From positions 86,686,525 to 86,750,524 of the forward strand of contig CM043958.1 of assembly GCA_014529385.2 (NCBI GenBank): a stretch of DNA of 64,000 bases. Reading direction: 5' to 3'. The position numbers were made by a program, and so were the translations under genes. Below the pieces are notes generated by a model that was given only the letters and a program-made list of their open reading frames with translations, was not told the DNA's origin and searched no databases. The stretch comes from Adiantum capillus-veneris (taxonomy: Eukaryota > Streptophyta > Polypodiopsida > Polypodiales > Pteridaceae). Below are positions 1 to 10,240 of this stretch, one piece after another; position 1 is the stretch's first letter; every line of letters begins with the position of its first letter.

Positions 1-1604
1 CATGTTTAGCCTTGGGTTTTGGCTCTCTCCTTGCCATGTAGCCTCCTACACGCCTTGACTACATTCCCCTCCCCACCTACTATGGCTGCCATATCACCTC
101 CAGGCTCTCACTCCTCATTTACTTAGGATTTACACCTATTTTAATTGAGTCGTGGGGCTGGGCAGCATGGATCCGGGCCTATATAGGGGCCCAGGGGAAA
201 TTGTGTTTAAGAGATGTTGAGCCCGCGCCCTCATGGGCAGCTCTTTTCAGCCAGGGGGGAGGGGATGGCCAGCATTTCTGCTGCCCCCTTTTTCTAGCGT
301 TTTCTGAGCCAGCCCTCCAGCATTTTTAGTGGGCAGACCCACAGCGTTTTGGCAGCAGATCTGGGCAGCATACCAGCATTGCGTTTCCTCCTCATGACGC
401 CACCGTGTGTTAGATCTCAGGCATAGGCAGAGCACCTGCACGACAGTGCAGGCCTAGGAGAGCAGAGATACTCAACCATGTCGAGGGCAGCCGTCCAGTG
501 GCCAGCCTTGGGAGTTGCCGATCTCTCTCTCCAGATCTGGGTGGGTGTCAAGAGGAGGAGCACTTGAGGCTTGAGATCCCATGACGAGACCGTGGCAGTG
601 GTCTCAAGTGCAGGAGCAATTGGCATTGTCATTAGCAGTCACAGTTGTGTGCACCTCGGGGAGTATCCATTGGGCATGTCAGTTCTATCCTTAAAGTTCG
701 ATTGTTCGAACACCAACTCGTGGCTATGGAAAGTGGATCGTCCAACACCCAATTAGCAACCTATGCTTGATCGACGTTCTCAAGGAAGCCATCAACATGT
801 TTGGCTCGAGAATGTGAAACCAAACACATATGCACGAGTTTGCTAGAGGACAGAGGCAAGCTTGACGAGGGCGGCAGGACCAATGCTCAATTAGTTGCCT
901 CCGTATCCACGAGGTCCGAGAGCTGTTGTTGTAAATGCGAGAAGACGCTTTGTTTGGCTCGAGCATGCAAAGCCAAAGGCAAAAGCACGAATTCACAAGA
1001 GGACAAAGGCAAAGGCAAGCTGAACAAGATAACAGTAATAAAGATTTGACAGAGGAGATCGGCATGGCACACGTGGTGGTGACCACAATGGACAAGACAC
1101 CACATTTCTAGTCAAGTGGAAGTTATCGCAACTAGCTTCAGCCAGCAAGAGGCTTGTGAGCGGCACAAAGGGGCATACATTGCTCCCTACAAATAATTTG
1201 GACCCATGTGTTGGAGTTTGAGTTATCGATGTTTGAACACGTAAATCGGAGCAATGCACATGCATCTGGCAAGGAACCAATCATACATATCTAAGACACT
1301 ATGGATGAGTGCACCAATACATTGTTGTTGGTCAGATTATCGACAGAATGTGTTTCAAAGTTCATTATCTAGGAAAGTTTGGACGTGATGTGTTCACATG
1401 TCACCAATGGGGATTCTTAAACATAGTGTGTTCTATTGTTCAATTTTCTATCAGGCAACTGGTTCTCAAGATGGTATTCTTCTAAGGTAAAAATTTGAGG
1501 GTAGCGGCCTCCTGCTGGGGTGTCCATGGTAGCTTCTTCATCGACTTGGTCTCACTATTTATGTCCACTGTGAGTTGCAAAGAGGGTGTTAAAGTTTATA
1601 GCAT
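1..1604. other. Unassigned region left of the hAT element
   Basis: No open frame here shows a recognisable domain. A TATA-like CCTATATAGG at 178-187 resembles in sequence and setting the TATA box of the 121-bp gypsy LTRs further right, so decayed LTR sequence is possible. A short stretch near 1108-1125 can be read as FLVKWK, reminiscent of the start of a gypsy chromodomain, but the frame does not continue as one. I call nothing functional here. Confidence 0.4.
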
Positions 1605-1629
1605 CTCGAGTCATAGTTACATGGTACAG
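1605..1629 (+). repeat. hAT left terminal inverted repeat
   Basis: Begins CTCGAGTCATAGTTACA. It matches the reverse complement of 4647-4671 at 22 of 25 positions. CTCGAG and CATAGTTACA are identical in both ends. Confidence 0.8.
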
Positions 1630-1946
1630 CAGGTCAGGGTCGGGAACAAGGACAAGGACGGGATGGCAAAAGTTAGGGAACAGGGACGGGGGTCGGAATG
1701 GCAAAAAAAAAACATAGTTTTTTTGGCATTTTTTGACCTACACACATAGAGCATCACTTTGACCACAAATTTACACTAAATAGACCAAAGAGCATGAGTG
1801 ATATAGGCGCAAATGTGCTAATAAAACATCGATGGATACAAAATGAAAAGTGCATGCCACAAGGGCTCAAAAAGGACAAGCCTCAAGGATAACAAAAAGT
1901 ACAAAGGGCTAGGTAGACTCTAGACTCTAGAGTGATCAATGATCCA

Positions 1947-4155
1947 TCAAACTCTGGGAGTGCTCGCGTGCTGAATCTCCACATCATCGTCGTAGTCGAG
2001 GTCGTCAGCGACATATGAGGCCTCACGAGGCTCGCACTAAAGCTCGCAACCTTCCTCTAGCTCCTCCAAAAGTGTCTCGGCCATAGATGGATTCTCTTGT
2101 GCCATCTCCCACTCAGTGAAGGAATCTGCCTTATGTGTGACGCTCTTGGCAAGCATGCGCAAGTTAGCGCTCACAAACACCAAATCATTGGCCCTCTGGA
2201 CCCCAAGGCGATTCCTCTTCTTAGAGGCAATGTGGCTATACATACTCCATAGTTGCTCCAAGCAAACAGTGGTACATGCTTGGCTAAGGACACGAACAAC
2301 CAAGCGCTGCAAATGTGGGCCATCTCCTCCATAGTCCTCCCACCACAAAACCGAGCCAATCTTGCTGCGATCAACCTGTGCATCTACACATCCATAGGAG
2401 CCCTTCTTTTGCCTGTAGTTGAGTACTCATCTCTAACCTTGCACCTAATGTCACTGCTAGACTCAAGGCGCTCCAATGCAAGCCGCCATCCTTTGCTCAC
2501 CTCCTTGTCGTTCTCTTGACGCCTTCCCTAAAACTCGGGGTCAAGCACATAAGCTGCCGCATGAAGTGGAGAGTAGTATCCATTCCACCTGGACTCACAC
2601 AAGCCACGAATCTCCCCATACTGAATAGGGTCGGGCACAAGCTTCTCAAGTGTCTCTAGCATCCGATCCATGGCTTCGTAGACTTTGCCGATGCATGACT
2701 ACAAGCTATCCACAACTCAAAGTAGGTGTAGAATAGGCTTGACCATGGCGTCAAGAGTCTTCACCTCCTCCACCCAAGCGGCGTCGTCCGCCCATTCTCG
2801 GCATTTGAACCCTGTTGCTAATGTAGACTCCAGCATGGCCTAGAACTCATCACAGAGAAAGAGGCCCCTTAAGGCTCCGCCAATGTAGACAAGCGGCCTA
2901 GCATAAGCCAATTGAATGCAAATCTTGTCTTTGAATATTTAAGCAAGGACAAGTGGCTCCTCTTTGAGAACTCATGGCGCACTTTTTGATGGTTGAGCAC
3001 AAAGGACACAATTTGATTGGCGTCACTAATGGTTGGTGAAATCCATGACAAGCTCCCTATGTCCTTGAGGAGGTTGTTGAGGCAATGCGCCATGCAAAAT
3101 GTGACATGGATAGTGAGATACATGCCCTCAATGATAGCCCCAGCTGCCTTATTTGACGCCTCTCCATCTACAACCATACAAAGGACATTCTCCGGGTTGA
3201 TGATCTCTATGGTGCTTGTCCACTCCGCAGCAAGCATCTCCGCGGCCTTGCCACTATAGGATGCATCATGTGACTCCACAAAGTACATCTCCCCCCGAGA
3301 GTAGGCCACCACTCCGTGGATGGACCGCTTGCGGGTGTCGCTCCATCCATCTACAAGGAGAGAGACGCCATTGGTCTCCCATAAATCCTTTGTTGCTTGG
3401 GCCGCTTGCTTGTCAAGGAGGGTGGTGCGAAGCCTCTCCGATGAAGGTGGCACATAAGAGGGGCCATAGTCCCCTATTTTTGTAACCATGGTTCGAAAGT
3501 ATGGAGACCTATCCGCACAAAAAAGAGCATGTCGTGTTAGTATGGAGAGTCGAGACCCCATAATGAAATACAAAATGGGAGATTGCAATGTGCATATGCC
3601 ATAAGTCACAATGGAAACTCACTGCGAAGCATGGAAGGCAATGTGGTCGTGGAAGAAGAATCGGGCAACCGACCTATCCACCTCTTCCTTCAACTTAGGA
3701 TTCCAATTTTCGTTGAGGGTGCTTTGGCGATGCGCAATGGAAGCCCTCGATGTGGATGCATTTGTCTTGAACGCTTGAGAGGTGGAGCCAAGGTTGGCTT
3801 GCCTTTGCTCTTGCGGTGTCGCCGTGGCGGAGGGATCAATGGCAACAAAACAGCCCCTCTTGGCCGCTTCTGCGACCTCATACACCGCGAGCTTCTCAAG
3901 AAGCTCCAACCTCTTCTCGGGAGTAATGAGTGGGCAAAACTTCACCTCATGACCGGGTTCATGAAGAAGATGGGCTCGCACTTTGTTTGCACTACCCGTT
4001 CTCTTATACGGGCATAGCTTGCATGTGCATGGTCTTGCACCGCCACCTTGACCACGCACGGTAGAGTCGACTTCATCCCACCACGACCATGTTTGCACGG
4101 CGGGCCTCCTTCGAGAAGAGCCGGCTTGAGAAGTGGAGTTAGCTTGAGATGACAT
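1947..4155 (-). pseudogene. hAT transposase (BED + DUF659 + hAT_C), decayed, one intron
   Basis: Exon 1 runs 4155-3623, starting at ATG (MSSQANSTSQ). Near residues 43-73 it has a BED-type zinc finger with CKLC followed by paired histidines. A 114-bp intron (3622-3509) has donor GTGAGT and acceptor GATAG. Joining the exons restores the frame across ASQ/SPYF. Exon 2 has the DUF659/RNase-H-like core (LLVDGWSDTRKRSIHGV, then VVDGEASNKAAG) and a C-terminal dimerisation region containing SKKRNRLGVQRANDLVFV. Breaks: stops at 2840-2842, 2717-2719, 2699-2701, 2528-2530 and 2037-2039, with frameshifts near 2893 and 2420. Past the last stop the frame continues with an acidic tail to TGA at 1947-1949, giving about 700 codons, a normal hAT size. 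Four stops look like CAG to TAG and one like CGA to TGA. The family assignment is secure; the ancestral codons are inferred. Confidence 0.9.
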
Positions 4156-4646
4156 GATGGTGGAGAGAGTAGAGGAGAGCTTGTGTGGAGAGAGAGTAGA
4201 GGAGAGCTTCAAAGTTGAGAGGGTAGAGGAGGGAGAGAGTGCCAAGTGGGTAGAGAGGAGACTCAAAGGTAGAGCTCCGAGCCTCGAGGAGAGGATAGAC
4301 CGTAGAGGCGAAGCCCCGAAGGTAGACCGTAGAGAGGAGAGGCTTGAGCAATGAGAGCTTGAGCCTTGAGGGACCCAAAGGGTGGCTTTTATAGCCACCT
4401 CCAAAAAGGAGCTGTTGGGCTGTCAGCTGATTGTTTGAAACGGCTCAAAATTCGAAAAAAAAAAATTAATCCATTGACTGCCAGCCGTTTTCTGTCCGTC
4501 CTCAACTGTCCCAGTCCGTTCCCAGTGCGTCCCCGAGACGAATGCGTGTGTTCCCACCTAGCATGAGCCCTTTCGTCCATTCCCAGCCGTCTAGGCCCGT
4601 CCCCGTCCCGGTTACGGCCGTCCCCCGCCCCTAGGCCCCGTCCCCT

Positions 4647-4671
4647 CTGTCCCCTGTAACTATGTCTCGAG
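4647..4671 (-). repeat. hAT right terminal inverted repeat
   Basis: Read on the minus strand it begins CTCGAGACATAGTTACA and matches the left end with three mismatches. It is followed inward by G-rich subterminal sequence. Confidence 0.8.
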
Positions 4672-4793
4672 TGAATAGCCCAATGTTATCCCAATATTTA
4701 ATTTGGCTTTAGGTAATTATTTCTCACTTATTTATCAAATCTTGGGTAGGGCAATTTGTTATGGCGACTATAAAAGCACACGTAGCCCCCAGT

Positions 4794-4795
<2 letters not shown>

Positions 4796-4861
<66 letters not shown>
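4796..4861. repeat. (CT)n microsatellite
   Basis: About 33 uninterrupted CT units. Open frames across it encode only dipeptide repeats (SLSL or RERE) and are not genes. Confidence 0.98.
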
Positions 4862-4864
<3 letters not shown>

Positions 4865-5874
4865 CTCTTGATATTGTTGGCTTCCCAGAAAAATCTCATC
4901 CAATAAGGAGTACATCCTTATTCCATATTGAAGCTCTTGATATTCTGGCGTAGCAAAAGCCCTCACACCCAGACCGTTGATCTCTAACAGGTGTCTCGAT
5001 GAACTAAAATTAAATACCCAGGAAATCTCACCCAATTAGGAATATTCAATTGTTGGCACATCACACTACAACACATATGCTCACATATGCATGTTACAAG
5101 ACATAGAAAGATATAGCCGCCAATGAGCACTCCCCCACAAACAACTATCCAGGTATGGGTCATGAGCTGTTCAACGACTCCCTCATCACTCCTCCCGCAA
5201 ATAACCTAAAAAGGTACCGGCCATGAGATATAGAGGCCCCTAGACCACAGATTGTGTCATTTGGAGGTGCTAAGAGTAGCCACTACTCAGATTTCTTAAT
5301 ACTCCCCCCGTCAATAACCATCCAGCTCCGAGCCATGAGTAACAACAACAACAATACTCCCCCCCCCCCCTCCCCCGCCGGTCCGGGCCATGAGTATGTG
5401 CAAGCATTCTCAAACATCAATTCTCTTCATTACTCCTCCCAGGAGTAAATCACCAATCATTGAAACCACTATTAAAACCACTTAAACAATTTAAATCGGC
5501 ACCAAGACGCGTTTAAAACAAATACGATCCATTTTAAACAAATTCCAAATAGGATCACCAAACAATTTCTCAAACAATAAAAAATTGTTAAATCAAAGCA
5601 TTCTCGACATCATTCGAGCTTGAAAGTCAACAAGGCTTGCGTCCTGAAATCTGCACCAAAATTAGGGTTAGATTCTTCCATAAGGTTGTAGCCAACCGCA
5701 TCATGATCCATAAGCTTTTGAATAGTCAAAACACGCCTCGACGGTCAGTGTTCTTGTGGTGGTGATGGTAGCCCCAAGAGATAGCAATCACACTAGGCCT
5801 CCAAGGTTATCAGTTTGAGAAGAGACACCTGCTGAGAGATGTCGAGAAATTTCACGTGGCAATCTATAAGGGTT
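4862..5874. other. Non-coding stretch with four degenerate units ending in CCATGAG
   Basis: Four loosely similar blocks lie near 5118-5170, 5186-5230, 5299-5340 and 5356-5397. Each has ACTCC followed by a C-rich run and ends in GGNCATGAG or GCCATGAG. The last contains a C12 run. No conserved protein is seen. The region is probably decayed transposon sequence. Confidence 0.35.
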
Positions 5875-6232
5875 TCCATGGCAAGCATTTTAGGATACCC
5901 CACTCTGCCAAAAGCTACACTCCGAAGAAAGATGTTTGAAGGCATGTAACTTCGGGCAAAAATCTTCTTGAAAGCTCCCCAAGTCTTTGGAGTGTGCGGC
6001 TTGGTAGCTATAGACTTCCACCACTACATGGCACTGCTTCCAAGAAAAACAATGGCTTATGCCCCGTAAAACAGAGCAATGAAGACGGGAGCGCGCCCGA
6101 TGCAGGGTGGGATTTGCTAATGAGTCTGGCGCAAGGACACAAAGATTCTTTCATAAAATCTCATGTAAAACTTGAAAGCGCCATCTTGCTCTGTCTGCTC
6201 TTTGGTAGGACCGGTAGCACCACGTGCCAACG
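5875..6232 (-). pseudogene. Gypsy-type gag remnant
   Basis: Reading the minus strand from 6232 down gives one continuous frame interrupted only by three stops (two TAG, one TAA). It includes FKFYMRFYERIFVSLRQ and, after a TAG, WWKSIATKPHTPKTWGAFKK. A tryptophan pair followed by TW..FKK is the hallmark of the retrotransposon gag core. LTRs, protease and reverse transcriptase are not adjacent, so this is an isolated fragment. It is not the same family as the gag at 7308-8620. Confidence 0.55.
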
Positions 6233-7307
6233 GAAAAGAACAAACTAAACAACTTTAAGCACTTCAAATAACACTGAACCGAAAGAGATGCACGACACAC
6301 GAGACATGGAGTGGTGGAGTTTCACCCCAAGAGATTTTATTGCTTCAACAAGGTACAACTCCCATGGCTCTGCTCTACACCTTCCGCGGATAGACTGCCA
6401 GAGTGAGAGCCCATGGGTCATATTTAAAGGCCCTTGGCCTCTAAAAGCAGTTTACATTAAAAGTGATGCATCCAAAAGCATCAGTGTCAGAATCTAGCGC
6501 CCACAAAGCTGTCAGCATGATTTGCAGAATCCGTACAATCTATCACCGCAAAATTCGGGATTGTCCGTATAGCATGCCACGTCATCATGTCAGTGTAAAA
6601 TCCGGGAGTTCCGTACAGGTTGCTACATCAGCAATCGGCGTAAAACACGAAGATCCATACACTTGTTGCCACGTCATTAATTACGCCAAGTGATCTAGTG
6701 TGTGTGTGGGTGTAGGTCCTTTATCTTTTATACCCTAGCCCCATCGGACAGGGTACTATAAGTAGGTAACACTTCGTCTTCTTCTGGTTCTTCTAGGGTT
6801 AAGGCCCCTCCCCCGAGATTTGCAGGTTGGCTCCGTTATTCAGTGGCTTGACACGTCAACAGTTTGTGACAGGTTTTTCCATACGTTTTCATACGGAAAA
6901 TGCATACGAGTACGGAAGTATGATTGAAGTATGTGACGAGTCTTCAATGCTACATGACCTTGTCAAAGTCGGCCTCTCCTGATGCCCACTATTTGCTCCA
7001 TCATCTGCAGCATATTCAGTGTTGCACTCACGATATGATTTAGTATCACACAGTGATCTCATCCAGCTAGAGAGAGAAAAGTCAACGTCGTAAGACTTGA
7101 TGATGTGGCACTCAAAAAATGTGGCAAAAGTTTTGCGTCAGTTTTTCACATCATATGCTTTTGGGCTAGGGACCTTTAAATTATAGAGGTATTAGAGCTT
7201 TAGTAAATTCTTCTTCCGTAGGGAATCCAATCCGTTTTTCTGGCCGTATATGCTACCGACTCTGACAAGATTTAGACCACGAACGGGAACATGTCCTGCC
7301 TACAGCT
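6233..7307. other. Non-coding, possibly decayed LTR
   Basis: No coding signal. Near 6760 there is ACTATAAGTAGG, a plausible LTR TATA box. TATA followed by a pyrimidine-rich stretch and then a purine-poor transcribed region is LTR-like, but I find no partner copy in the window. Confidence 0.25.
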
Positions 7308-8619
7308 TTGCAAGAAGATGACTCCAATGGGAATGGCAATTCCAACAACAACAAATCAGTTGAGGAGAAGTCTGATGATTTACTCGACGATTCTCTCACT
7401 AAGGATAAAAGTTCTACAAGTCTTCATCGGCAATTGCAAGTGAGCACTTCTGCAAAGAGGTTGATGAAGTTTGCGAGAGATCCAGTTTATGCAAAGCATC
7501 TAAAGAATCAACCGATCCAGGTATTTTATGAAAGGTCACCAACAGCCTCTTAAATCAGTCATGAAAATCAAAGAAAAGCCGAAGTCTGACAAGAAGCGCT
7601 CTCTGTTGAGAGAAGAGGATATTGAACCCGCCATGGAGCAAAAAATCAATAAATTGATGAAGCATCAGAAACACTCAAGACAAAGACAGACGTCGGAGTC
7701 TTCCCCCCCTTCTTTCCCCGGCTACTTGAGCCGGCAGTCTACTTTTGATGAACTTGCTAAGAAAAGATCTAAGAAGAGACACCGCTGAGGTGTCCACTTC
7801 AAAGATGACACTAGCCTTTCTTCTTCTTCTTCTTCTCCCTCTTCAAGCAAGGAAGAGTCATGACAAACAGAAGTCGAGGAAGCGGGAATAATAAAAGAAC
7901 AGATCCAGAAGGAGTAGAAAGAGCTACCATCGTCTAAACTGTGACACTACTTCTGACCACTCGGATTCCTATACCTTTGGAAATGTTTTTAACAAGAAGA
8001 GAAATCACATGACTCCAGAACCTAAGTACGACAACTTTGAATGAAGAAGGAGTAAGAACGAATTCAAGGATAAAGCATCAAGTTCGACACTTTTTTCCGG
8101 CAACACAAATACCCATCGAGCTCTTTCTTTTATATAACAATTTCACGCCGCCTTTTGCAATTTTATAGAAGCCTCGAAGGTTCTGAAGGTGACTTCCCAC
8201 CTCATAGGGAATGCTCAGACATGGTGGTATGCGCTTTTACTTCATGGGAAAGCGCCAGGAAACTGGGTGAAGTTCAAGAAGTTGTTCTTGTCTATTTGGC
8301 TCACTCCCTAGTTTGAAGCCAATGTATTCACGGCCTGGAATCATCTAAGAATGAAGGAAGAAGACACTATTTCTACCTACAACCAGAGATACTCAGATAC
8401 ATTTTCACCAATGGCTTCTTTCAGGAAAGTCTCTTTGAAAGAGCAAATGGAAAGATACTGCTACGGTCTACCTAACAAGATCCAGAAATATTGTCTCAAG
8501 CAACGGTCTTCAAGCATTTAGCGACTTATGGAGCGTGCTATGGACGTTGCCATGGGGGTCATTGACTTATGCTACAGATGAGCCAATAACTGAAACTGCA
8601 AAGAAAGAAGCATCGAAGG

Positions 8620-8620
<1 letters not shown>
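7308..8620 (+). pseudogene. Gypsy gag gene, decayed
   Basis: The 5' part (7308-7553) encodes a low-complexity acidic N-terminus (asparagine, serine and aspartate rich). After a frameshift a lysine-rich segment follows (7528-7788), then a serine run. At about 8135-8520 a single frame gives the retrotransposon gag core: AQTWWYALLLHGKAPGNW, then FKKLFLSIW, then EEDTISTYNQRYSDTF. A TAG stop interrupts the core near 8312, and several more follow after 8515. No LTR pair or pol region can be linked to it. The capsid-type role is assigned from the core motif only. Confidence 0.65.

Positions 8621-8622
<2 letters not shown>

Positions 8623-8663
<41 letters not shown>
8623..8663. repeat. (CT)n microsatellite
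   Basis: About 20 CT units, immediately downstream of the gag remnant. Confidence 0.97.
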
Positions 8664-8665
<2 letters not shown>

Positions 8666-9100
8666 GAGAAAGAAAGCAAGAAGCTGCTTACCAGCCAAAA
8701 TAGAGAAAAGGTTGGAAGCAGCAGCCAGACGCGCAGAAGGCGGAAAATGAAGAAGGGGAGCTCCACTGAGGAAGGAGCACGTGGAGGAGGATACTTGCGG
8801 AGACAATGCAGAATGTGGGAATCCCATAGCCTAGCCAACGCGAGATACTTCACACGGCCGTTCTGGTAATTTGCGCTTCCACCACTCCAGCCTTCTCTCA
8901 ATTTTTGCAGCGCATGCTTCCTGTCCAGGCCGTCACGTCCACTTTTGACTGGTTGCCTACAAGAAACAAGCTTCGAGATCCAGCGGCGCAGTCTACTCTG
9001 TAACAGTGCAGCGTGCTCACATATCCTCGTTTATAAATAACATAGGATAGGATGGGAATCCAGGGATCAACGGCGGCCCGCCGGCCCTGGCGGGGCGCAT

Positions 9101-9215
9101 TTTCGGTGGGGTTGGGGGGAGGGCTTTCCTCAGGACTAAGTGGCAGGGCCGGCGCCTTTTCGGTGGGGTTGGGGGGAGGGCTTTCCTCAGGACTAAGTGG
9201 CACAGGCATGGGAGG
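9101..9215 (+). repeat. 57-bp G-rich direct repeat, two copies
   Basis: Two adjacent copies (phase TTTCGGTGGGGTT at about 9101 and 9158) each contain four closely spaced G runs (GG, GGGG, GGGGGG, GGG) and end in CCTCAGGACTAAGTGGCA. The G runs could form a quadruplex, although only three runs reach three guanines. The repeat forms part of the left foldback arm. Confidence 0.8.
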
Positions 9216-9324
9216 GTGGGATCTTCGGTTGGAGGATTGTGGGTCGTAGATCTGGAATGCGGTACCCTAGATAACTTTTGTAAAAAGTAAAGTAGGATAC
9301 TCGAGTTTTGAAAGTAAACTAGGG

Positions 9325-9402
9325 TACCCACGTGGGTTTAGAACCCGTGACCTCACCCATGAGAGGCGCACACCCTAACCACTACGCCATGCGCGCGTTG
9401 TG
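9325..9402 (-). other. tRNA-like sequence (SINE head or tRNA pseudogene)
   Basis: On the minus strand an A-box match TGGCGTAGTGG (9389-9379) lies 33 bp before a B-box-like GGTTCTAAACC (9345-9335). These are the order and spacing of the internal RNA polymerase III promoter in tRNA genes and tRNA-derived SINEs. The segment starts with GCGCGCA and ends near CCCACGTGGGT, so the acceptor stem does not pair well. The B box has changes from GGTTCGANTCC. I read it as a tRNA-derived pol III unit, not a functional tRNA gene. Confidence 0.5.
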
Positions 9403-9464
9403 AAATGTGGGGACCCTAATTTACTTATAACATGTATGCACAAGAGCGACAGCCGAAAGTAACA

Positions 9465-9515
9465 TAGGGTACCCTAGTTTACTTTTAATTATAAAAAGTA
9501 AACTAGGGTACCCTA
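9465..9515. repeat. Perfect palindrome, 22-bp stem and 7-nt loop
   Basis: Arms 9465-9486 and 9494-9515 are exact reverse complements, with loop AATTATA. The arm contains TAGGGTACCCTAGTTTAC, itself partly palindromic (AGGGTACCCT). Related AGTAAACTAGGGTACCC copies occur near 9314-9330, so this motif is repeated within the foldback loop. Confidence 0.9.
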
Positions 9516-10185
9516 AATTACTTTCGACGCCGCCACTGGGATCTACGGCCCACAATCCCCCGGCCGTAGATCCCACCCTCTCATGCCCGTGCCACTTAGT
9601 CCTGAGGGGGGGCTTTGGATCCACACGACACGTGCGGAGTTGCAATCCCTACACGGATGCGTGATAGGTGGGTTGGATAAGGCGAGGGAGTCTGTTGGAG
9701 CAGGTCGAGGTCTCGAGCATCGTGCAGCTTACCCCATACAGATCTGATCAACGGTGGATTGAATGGGGGCCGTTGATCCCTCGAGTTCATCCCATGTTCT
9801 TTATAAACAAGGCTCACATATCCCCCGGTCTGTATTTCCGCTTGAAAATGACCACGATTTTAGAAAATTCGTTGAAGATTGGAATCCTGGGAGATGCCTT
9901 CATTTTCTTCTTTTTCTAAGGGAGGGAAAAAATGCGTGCAGGTTGCAACCCGTAGGCAGGACAACCATGAGCGTGGCATGTCACAAGCAGATCGAGCAAG
10001 ATAATGTGACGCACGAGTTGTGTGTGCTCGACAGTGATTGGGCTAGGGGGGACACGACTGCAAAGGGCAGGAGCATGTTTTATTTATAGCAATGAGGCAA
10101 GCATTGTCACTAGTTTGCGTGAAAAGCTTTTAGAAAGTTGAAGATGAAAAGTCAAAAATAGGCATGTAGAAGGCTTCATACAAGG

Positions 10186-10187
<2 letters not shown>

Positions 10188-10238
<51 letters not shown>
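10188..10238. repeat. (CT)n microsatellite
   Basis: About 25 CT units. Confidence 0.97.

Positions 10239-10240
<2 letters not shown>

Larger units (their letters stand above)
1605..4671 (-). mobile_element. hAT-superfamily DNA transposon, full length, inactive
   Basis: The element is about 3.07 kb and is bounded by imperfect 25-bp terminal inverted repeats that match at 22 positions (1605-1629 against 4647-4671). Inside each end the sequence is rich in GGGACGGG-like runs, which fits the subterminal repeats typical of hAT elements. It carries one minus-strand transposase gene with BED finger, DUF659 core and hAT C-terminal dimerisation region. No clean 8-bp target-site duplication is visible: the flanks TTATAGCAT and TGAATAGCC share only ATAGC. 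The insertion is therefore old, or the true ends lie a few bases away. The gene is disrupted, so the copy cannot be autonomous. Confidence 0.85.
9020..9812. repeat. Foldback (large imperfect inverted repeat)
   Basis: Two arms are visible. Inner arms: 9185-9254 (begins CCTCAGGACTAAGTGGCAC) and 9538-9607, its reverse complement with roughly 10 mismatches over 70 bp. Outer arms: around 9020-9075 (CTCGTTTATAAATAACAT, then GGGATCAACGG) and around 9765-9812, again complementary. The right arm carries about 150 bp of extra sequence between its inner and outer blocks. The loop contains the tRNA-like unit and a perfect palindrome. Foldback or MITE-like transposons can look like this, but no terminal duplication was found, so a recombined inverted duplication is the alternative. 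Confidence 0.6.

Noticed and set aside
1108-1170. Possible gypsy chromodomain (FLVKWK)
   Set aside because: Six residues only, and the frame does not continue with the expected aromatic/acidic residues.
4724-5035. Open frames with RERERE or SLSLSL runs (also at 8535-8901, 10130-10336, 28276-28650, 30464-30655)
   Set aside because: They are translations of CT/GA/CA microsatellites with no conserved flanks.
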